This document shows positions 57,107 through 64,000 of a stretch of 64,000 bases of DNA, one piece after another. Both the position numbers and the translations under genes were made by a program. How positions within the stretch are numbered: position 1 is the stretch's first letter; each line of letters opens with the position of its first letter. The notes beneath the pieces were generated by a model. It searched no databases. It worked only from the letters and a program-made list of their open reading frames with translations, and was not told the origin of the DNA. This stretch comes from Rhynchosporium graminicola (Eukaryota > Ascomycota > Leotiomycetes > Helotiales > Ploettnerulaceae): NCBI GenBank assembly GCA_900074885.1, contig FJUW01000004.1, positions 2,826,578 to 2,890,577 of the forward strand, read 5' to 3'.

Positions 57107-58494
57107 TAATCAATCAGCTTTCCTTTTCAATACATCAACCAACCTAATATCTTACCTGATCTAGCTGAACTCATTAATTACTATGTACATTCCTTCTTGT
57201 CACCGTCTAAAGGTCTCTTTAATCTATCTAACCAGGCGCCTGCTAGGAATATTCCAATTCCTCTTCATTTTTTTTCTCCTCTGAGTCCTCTCAAGACCTC
57301 AAGTTCTCGAGTACTCAAACCAAAAAAATTTAGTCAATCTACTTTAGCTGGACTCCTCCGCATACACCCCCATCCCCCNCTCCCCCTCCACCACCACATC
57401 GCCTCTCCCTCCACCACCACATCACCTCTCCCTCCATCCTCAACCCCTCTCCCCCCCATTCATCCATTCAAAGAGCCAACCAAGCATTCAGTTAGTCTAC
57501 CTACCTACCTACCTACCTACCTACCTACCTACCTACCTATCTACCTACCTTCTTCAGACAACACACGTCTAGCCACGTCTAGCCTCATCTAGCCTCATCT
57601 AGCCTCATCTAGCCTCATCTACCATACCATACCATACCATACCATACCTATACACAGCGCGCTTCCAACACTCCTGAGGAGTAAATAGACACTGTACCCA
57701 AAAAAAAAAAAAAACAATCAATCAGCGAAAAGCTAGCCGCACAATTCCTTCAGTCAAACGGCTGTGAAGACTTCTCGGTCAGTAACGAATCCAACGATAT
57801 GGCCTCGTTGACGGGAACGAGGGACCTCATCTATGGCGAATGATCGATCATTGCCTTTTCGTACGGTAAATCATAAATCTCAAGGACTATCACCGCAGTG
57901 CGATGACACACCGCCGCACAGCAAAACCCAAATTTTCTACAGAAGCATCTTCATTTCATCTTATTTTATTTTGATTTCTAATCTCACAAAAGCTCTCTCT
58001 AAAATCTATCCTCCAACCAGCACCACCACCACTAGCAAAAAGGTACCGATCCATGTCCTCGGCGTACACGGTCCCGGAGAGTCTCCAGCTCCAAAGCAAA
58101 ATGATCTCTCCAAGTCCCAGCCAAACGCCGTGCCAGGGGTATCTATGATGCGAAGCCAATGTCCATGTCAAAATTGATGGTTTGCGCCAGGGTAAAAAGC
58201 AAAATCAAAAGCAAAATTCTCATGCTTCCAAAGCTTTGCCTCCAATGCCAGGTCATTTGATGCCACGTCCAACCATAACATGACCAAGGCAAACGTCATA
58301 TCAAGCAAAATTCCATCCATAGCCAGTGTAGTATTCCATCTCATGCCCTAGAATTGGCCGAATCAAAAGATCAAAAACAAAATGAAAAAGCAAGTGTCGA
58401 TACCATGCCATAGCATTGAAAATCAAGCTGCGAGACGCCTATCGCCTCATCGGAAGTGTATCAGGAGAGTAATGTACCAAATAATCAATCAAGT
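57107..58494. other. low-complexity spacer with microsatellites and one ambiguous base
   Basis: The region includes an unresolved base (n) at 57379 in a C-rich tract, a (CTAC)n microsatellite at about 57497-57550, a 10 bp AGCCTCATCT repeat (57581-57620), (CCATA)n after it, and a poly-A run near 57702. The frame at 57833-58177 is not convincing. The last part, 58180-58494, is probably the 3' untranslated region of the SNF2 gene. Confidence 0.6.
57497..57646 (+). repeat. compound microsatellite/minisatellite
   Basis: (CTAC)n from about 57497 to 57550 is followed by short spacers and four perfect AGCCTCATCT units (57581-57620), preceded by a degenerate unit (AGCCACGTCT), then ACCAT repeated five times to about 57645. 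Confidence 0.8.
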
Positions 58495-61400
58495 CTAGTT
58501 GGCGTTGGCGTTGGGGTTGGCATTACCGTTGAACAGGAAAGCGAGTTGGGCAATCCCAAGACGACCCAACGACTTGGCGGCATTCTCATCGAGAGCGCTC
58601 TCGACCAACTTGCGCTTCTGTTCCTGAAGTTCGATGATGCGGTCCTCGACGGTGCCTTCGATTAGAATGCGATGGACTTCGACTGGATTCTGTTGACCAA
58701 TGCGGTATGCTCGATCAACGGCTTGCATCTCGATGTAGGGGTTCCAGAAAGGGTCGAGGATGATGACTTTGGATGCTGCGACTAGATTGAGGCCTGCGTT
58801 GCCGGCTTTCAGAGAAATGAGCATGACGTTGTCTATAATGATTTAGTATAGGAATCAAATGCGAGCTGGAGAGAATACTTACGATCATCAGACTCCGAGA
58901 ATCTAAGAATAGCGTCATTCCGGGCATCGGCAGACATAGAACCATCATAGCGGAGGCATTTCCACTTCTTCTCGTCGATTGGGACTTGAAGCAGATCAAG
59001 AAGCGAGACGAATTGACTGAAGATGATGGTCTTCTGACCAGCAGCCATGAACTCGCCAAGAAGATCAACGGTCTTGGTGACCTTTGCCGAGGGTTGCCAG
59101 TTCTTGCGGAGATATTTCATGTATTTTCGACGTCCATTGGCTGTCTTGGTGGCTTCCTTCTTCAGCATGGCAATTGACATATGTGTTTTCACAGATGTTT
59201 TGCCTTTGCCCTTAGACTTGCGCCGCTTCTCCTTTGCCTTTTCCTTGCCCTTGAAATTGAACTTGGACTTCTTAGGGGCTACCTCTTCCTCATCTGCTTC
59301 CTCGGCCTCTTCTGCCTCCTCTGCATCTTCTGCCTCGTCATCCTCCTCATCAGTATCTTCAACATCATCAGGTACGACGAAGCCTTTCAAATATCCATCA
59401 CTATCTTCAGAGTCTTCTTCCGACTCTGTCTCAGAACCATCATCACTATCGCTCTCCGTGTCGCTGTCCATTTCGTCGGCCACTGGCTCCGGATTGTGTG
59501 CCATCTTGAATGCAGAATGGTCAATAACTTTATTCAGCGCGAGAGCTCCACGACACGTAGGACATCTAAGGGGGACAGCGCCATCTTGACCATTGGCGAG
59601 GTTCTGCTGATCAGCTTGATCCGAGATTCGAGTCATGCAATTCGCACAAGTATCGTGTCCACAAGGGGTGATAATTTTGGGATTGATGACAACGTCGTAA
59701 CAGACTGGACACTCGAATGCACCATCAGCCCCGAGGATCCGATTGACAACATCCGGAGCTAGGGTTTTAGCAAGTTCCATCATTGCATTGGCATCCTCAG
59801 GATTGGCTGGGGCCTCCTCGTAATCATGGATGAGATGAGGATGACAGCAGGCCTGTCTCAGACGTAAGAGTAAGACCAAGACGTTGGTATAATTCTTCCC
59901 GACAGTCCCAGCCCTCATGTATTTGTTGAATTGCATTTGTGTCTTGCTCTCGAGCGCTGAGTAGAACGCCCGCTCGTCGTCGTCAAACACGACATGCTGG
60001 ATCTCTTCTGTCTTTGGAGGAAGTGTGATGATAGGCTTTCCATCGATCAAAGACTTTTTGGTTCTACGCATTAGAATAGCCTTCAGCAGGGCCTGCAACT
60101 TTCGCATGGCATTTTCGGCATCGCTTCTTCTTGATTTGGAGGGATCAGGTTTGGTGAGCAAGCCGAAAGTCTCCTGAAATCTGGTCCACTCATTGTATGG
60201 TCTAATTCTGAGGAAGTGTATCAATGAATACAGCTCACCCACGTTATTCATCATCGGGGTTCCGGTAAGACAGAATCTATACACGGCTGATAGTGTGCAG
60301 CATGCTTTGGCCGCACCCGTATTCTTATTCTTGATGCATTGAGCTTCGTCGAGGAGAACTCGGTACCACGTGCTTTTCGGACCAAGCAGCGGGAACGTCT
60401 TCTTCATCTCATTCTGGTCTAGGTGAGCGACCCCATCGATCCTCATCTTGTCGTAGACCTTCTGGAGACGCTTGTACTCCGCTCCTAGGGTGCCGTAAGT
60501 TGTGAAGACAACATCGTAAGTACGAAGTTCGTCCCAGGGCAACTTTCTCCCGCTTCCATGAACCATGTGTGCGCTTAGTCTATATTGTGGCAGAGTCTTC
60601 GTACGAAGTTCTCGATCCCACTGGCGGACAAGAGCGACAGGGCCCACGATCAGAGTAGTCTTGCGTGCTGGATCTTGAGATTGGCGAGAATGGATAAGCG
60701 CCAGAGCGGAGATAGTCTTGCCCAAACCCATGTCATCGGCCAGAATTCCACCCTTGTTGGTGCCTGTTTCCATCGCCTTCATCCATGTCAGAGCGAGCTT
60801 CTGATGTTCGTACTTGATCGGTTAGCATTATATCTACATCATGAATATGCGACTTACCAAAGGGTATACAAGGGCTGCCGGAGTTCCTTCTCTATTTTCG
60901 GGGGCGATGTCCACATCTGGCTGAATATTCTCGAGTAGCGCTTGAATTTCCTCGGCATTCTTGCGCGGGTCGTTCAAGACATTGCTAAGCTGATCCATTC
61001 TGTCCTCACCGAGATTGAGGTATCTTGACAACTCGTCGTAGTTATTTCCGTTATTGGCACGGGCGATGAGATGTGCCAGTGGGTTCACATCTCTCATTTG
61101 CGAAGCAAAAAACTCGCTAAATGGTGGTGGATCGGGGTCATCGGTCAAGTCGATCTTTTGTTGCCCTTGTTGAATGCCCCCATTCCATCCAGACGGGTCT
61201 CCATTCATCCAGTCGTAATCAGTCAAATCAATCTGCTGTTGTCCTTGTGGGAAGCCACCGTTCATGCTAGGCTGGGCCCCATTCATCCATTCATGTTTGA
61301 CTTGGCTGCCATACAAAGCATGCTGCAGTGCATCATTTGCTACAGAACTTCTGGACGATTCTGGAGCATAGGGATTGCGTTCAACCTTTGTCTGTACATG

Positions 61401-62730
61401 CCGGCCATTGTCATGGAAAGCTGATGCGGGAATGACTTCAATATCTGAGTCGGATGCAGTAGAAGAATCATCTTTGAAACCCCCAGGCATAGGTCGAGAC
61501 TTTTGCTCCTCCTTGAAAGAACTATATGATAATGATGGGTCATTGGTATACTTGGCGAAACCATGGGTCTCTTGCTTGAAACTTGAAGCCATCGACTCCG
61601 GTTCGGCCTTGACAGTGGATTTGCCATGGTTTGATGAATGTTGCCAAGGAAGTTTTCTGCCTGGCTTCGTTTGATTCTGAGTCTGACTCGTTGAAATTGA
61701 TGCATACGGGCTCGCAGAACTTGATGGCTGTTGCTGCACACCATGTAAACGATGGAAGGCGTTTCGGGCAGGCGGCTGCATGGAACTCGATGGGCCGTCG
61801 GACTGGGGAAAACTGACAGGATCCTGAATGCTCCGAGCATACTCTGCGTCAAGTCTCTCTTGCTCTAGCCTGGCGACCTCATCTTGCTGCAATCGAAAGA
61901 AGGTCTTATCAAAGGCGTCGAATTCATCGTCACTACAAGCAAATATGTGTCAGCCTTCTATCTAATGAAAAGTGAGGTCCAAACAAAAGACTTGAGGTCA
62001 AGGGTAAAGAATGTGTGGACAAACAAAGTGAGGTCGAAGTAACCATCACCAGCGAGAGGGTAAGCATACCCTGAACTACTTGTAGATGGTGTAGGAGGAC
62101 CAGTGCCAAAGGGACTAGGAGTTGTTCGTCTGGATTTATTATCAATGGGAGCAAGATGGCCGTCGAGTTGCGTGCTATGCGATCGCTTTCGTGATGGGAG
62201 ATCCAGTTGCGGAGAATCCATAGTGTCTGCAAAGGGGTTGGCCATGCTAGGTGTAGATGCCATCTGTTGTGGAGCCTGCCAGTTGCTGAGGCCTACAGTT
62301 TGTTAGCGACTAAGTATTATCCAAAGCAAAATAGAGGAAGTGGACAGCAAACACGGAAAGGAAGAAAGTAGAAGGTACAGTGGCGTGCATGAGGAAGACT
62401 CGCTGGCATGGCAGAAAAAGATGACGCACCTTGGTCTTGGTTCATTGTGAAGTCGTCCGTCGCAGTACGCTGTCGAGAACTGCTTCTTGATTGTTTCGGA
62501 GATGGTTGCAGAGTTTGGGAAGAAGACTTTGACGTGGAGGCTTTCGCGGCGCGCTTCAGCCGATTCAATTTTGATTCCAAAGAGTGAATCTCGTTGCGGA
62601 CGTCTTGTTCTGCAGCCTCGCGGTCCTTCACGTTGTGGTCGATTGATGAAAGAAGGACTCTCTGAAAGGCGATCTCCTCCTGGAGATCATTCACTTCATG
62701 AGTCATCTGAGATGAGGCCGCCTCCGACAT
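58495..62730 (-). CDS. ULS1: Uls1-type SNF2/RING DNA translocase
   Basis: Exons 62730-62430, 62292-62070, 61932-60858, 60812-58883 and 58832-58495 give 1288 codons plus stop; all introns are GT-AG (45-137 bp). The N-terminal 60 residues are predicted coiled coil. SUMO-interaction-like motifs follow: IEVI at 339-342, IDLT at 409-412 and again at 435-438. The SNF2 ATPase has DDMGLGKT (559-566) and DEAQ (688-691). A C3HC4 RING lies at about 901-953 ([17 protein letters not shown]), then an acidic/Lys-rich insert (about 981-1075), and the helicase C-terminal part holds GNAGLNL and [12 protein letters not shown] inside the helicase, no visible HIRAN domain, and SUMO motifs favour the Uls1/Rrp1-2 group over Rad5. 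These nuclear translocases act on sumoylated chromatin or Rad51. The start at 62730 is the first ATG in frame. Confidence 0.85.
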
Positions 62731-64000
62731 TTTGGGCAAACGCAGCCGCCCGGCTGAAAGGATTGGAAGGGCTGATGGCTTGTTCGGTGGCGGCCTCACA
62801 ACGAGGCTCTGGAATTATTGGTTACCCGAGGTCGTGGCCCCTTTGCCGGCAGTCAAGGGAATGAATGAATGGTGTTGCGCTCCGCAGAAACGGGAAACTG
62901 CTTGGAATTGGTGATACAAAGGCAAAGGAAGGTAAGATTACAGAAAATGAGCGTGTGGTCGGAGCAAAGAGACGACAGGTGGAGAGGACGTATCGGAGGA
63001 ACCGACTTGCAGTGGTGTTGTGGTTTCGGAAATGTCGTCTTTGTTCAAGATTGATTTGGACCTTCTTAGTCCGCACCGCGTCGATCAACGCGCCCGATAA
63101 GCTGCTATCGACAGCGGGCCTTTCCTTGATCATCAGGTCACATGATAGCGCGATGTGTCTCTATCAAGTTACCGTGTCTTTAGCCGACAATATTTGAACG
63201 ATGAAACGCGCGCTTTGGCATTGATGGCGCCATAAAACATTTCATAATTGTATCTTTATCATTCTAAAGCCGCTTTTACTTCTAATGCTGATCTATTGAT
63301 TAACTTGAATACCTCATCGAATGCAGGCATTTTATCTGGTACTCTATCCCCGGAATTCAAGCCCAAAACTCATCTAGAATTCAGCTTCAAGAAATGGCGT
63401 GCAAACCCAGGATTACTACGGTACTACAATTGCAGCTGGGTCAGGCCGCCGCTTTATTAGGGCGATGAAAGCTTGATTCTCCCGGTTGAGAAACCGTGAG
63501 AGGCATAGATAGATCAAATATCATAGACCAACAACACATTTCTCGAATGCAATGTGCACTTGGGCATTCCCGGCTTGGGTGATTGATATCCCCCCGCATC
63601 TGTGGCAAGTTGTAACTCGGAGTTCCAATCATCTTGAAAAGTCTCCTTCACATTTACGCTCCAGTAACTTGACTTTCCTATATAACGCCCAACGTGTGCG
63701 TGCGTGCTTCTTCCAGATCTGATCTGACGCAAGCAAAATGGACGGACAAAGGCTGCTTGCTCAGAGTACAGTAAGGTAGCTGAAGGTACACAGAACCAAA
63801 AAAAAAAGCCGGAAGACAAGCTTCAAGCACAGCACTTCATTGCCAAACTGATGCTCCGTAGACATTTATCAAATTACCAAGTCGCGCGTTTAGCATGACA
63901 TATCGGTGTAGCTTGAGGTTGCAGTTGAGTTCAGTAAACAATGCAACATCCCAACGAAAGTGATTCATCTCAATTCAAGCTTTTCACTTTGAAGGAAGGA
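62731..64000. other. upstream region of the SNF2 gene, no further gene seen
   Basis: The first few hundred bases should contain the SNF2 gene promoter. Beyond that, short frames on both strands have no recognisable content. A poly-A run lies at about 63799. The window ends without a recognisable feature. Confidence 0.4.

Noticed and set aside
57197..57592. 131-residue frame over the microsatellite
   Set aside because: It is made of simple repeats, spans the ambiguous base and has no conserved feature.
59047..59762. Plus-strand Ser-rich (180 residues) and hydrophobic (193 residues) frames
   Set aside because: They are shadows of the acidic and basic repeats of the SNF2 gene; the apparent membrane segments come from antisense of Glu/Asp codons.

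Overview
The window is nuclear DNA of a filamentous ascomycete (Pezizomycotina). Evidence for this is the many 44-140 bp introns with GTAAGT/GTATGT-like donors, the fungus-specific families (Zn2Cys6 nit-4-like regulator, HET-domain genes, Dal5-type permeases, DUF3425 bZIP tail, secreted DUF7872-like protein) and a nuclear tRNA gene with an anticodon-loop intron. Leotiomycetes is a guess from protein flavour only. Exon structures were spliced by hand from the sequence; the models for the intact genes keep frame from start to stop.

Layout. 2.0-3.5 kb: intronless SQT1-like WD40 ribosome-assembly chaperone (+). 7.1-9.3 kb: eight-exon 4-coumarate-CoA-ligase-like acyl-CoA synthetase (-) with a peroxisomal C-terminus and one GC-AG intron. 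9.3-13.9 kb: repeat-rich and gene-poor. 13.9-15.3 kb: secreted protein (+). 17.2-19.8 kb: eight-exon AlkB-like dioxygenase with two identical zinc-ribbon-like Cys motifs (+). 20.3-28.9 kb: decayed SREBP-type bHLH gene, then three paralogues of a family with an unrecognised N-terminal domain and a trypsin-like protease domain (one intact, one without the protease domain, one broken). 30.6-33.1 kb: nit-4-like Zn2Cys6 regulator (-). 33.8-37.6 kb: truncated dienelactone-hydrolase-like gene and two hypothetical single-exon genes. 39.0-45.8 kb: run of dead genes (Dal5-type permease, DUF3425 bZIP tail, SDR, OPT fragment), followed by an intact Dal5-type permease at 45.8-47.6 kb. 51.1-56.0 kb: two decayed HET-domain genes separated by MITE copies. 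56.2 kb: tRNA-Glu(CTC). 56.5-58.0 kb: another MITE and microsatellites. 58.5-62.7 kb: intact Uls1-type SNF2/RING translocase (-).

Core housekeeping genes at both ends are intact, while about 20-56 kb behaves as an accessory segment with eight pseudogenes or fragments, four full or near-full copies plus one partial copy of a TA-flanked MITE family, and the protease-family cluster. That cluster is the most unusual content; its N-terminal domain is one I cannot assign. Frameshifts are inferred from family resemblance and neighbouring frames. Several lie in homopolymers and could be sequencing errors, but nonsense substitutions and a lost catalytic serine argue for true decay.
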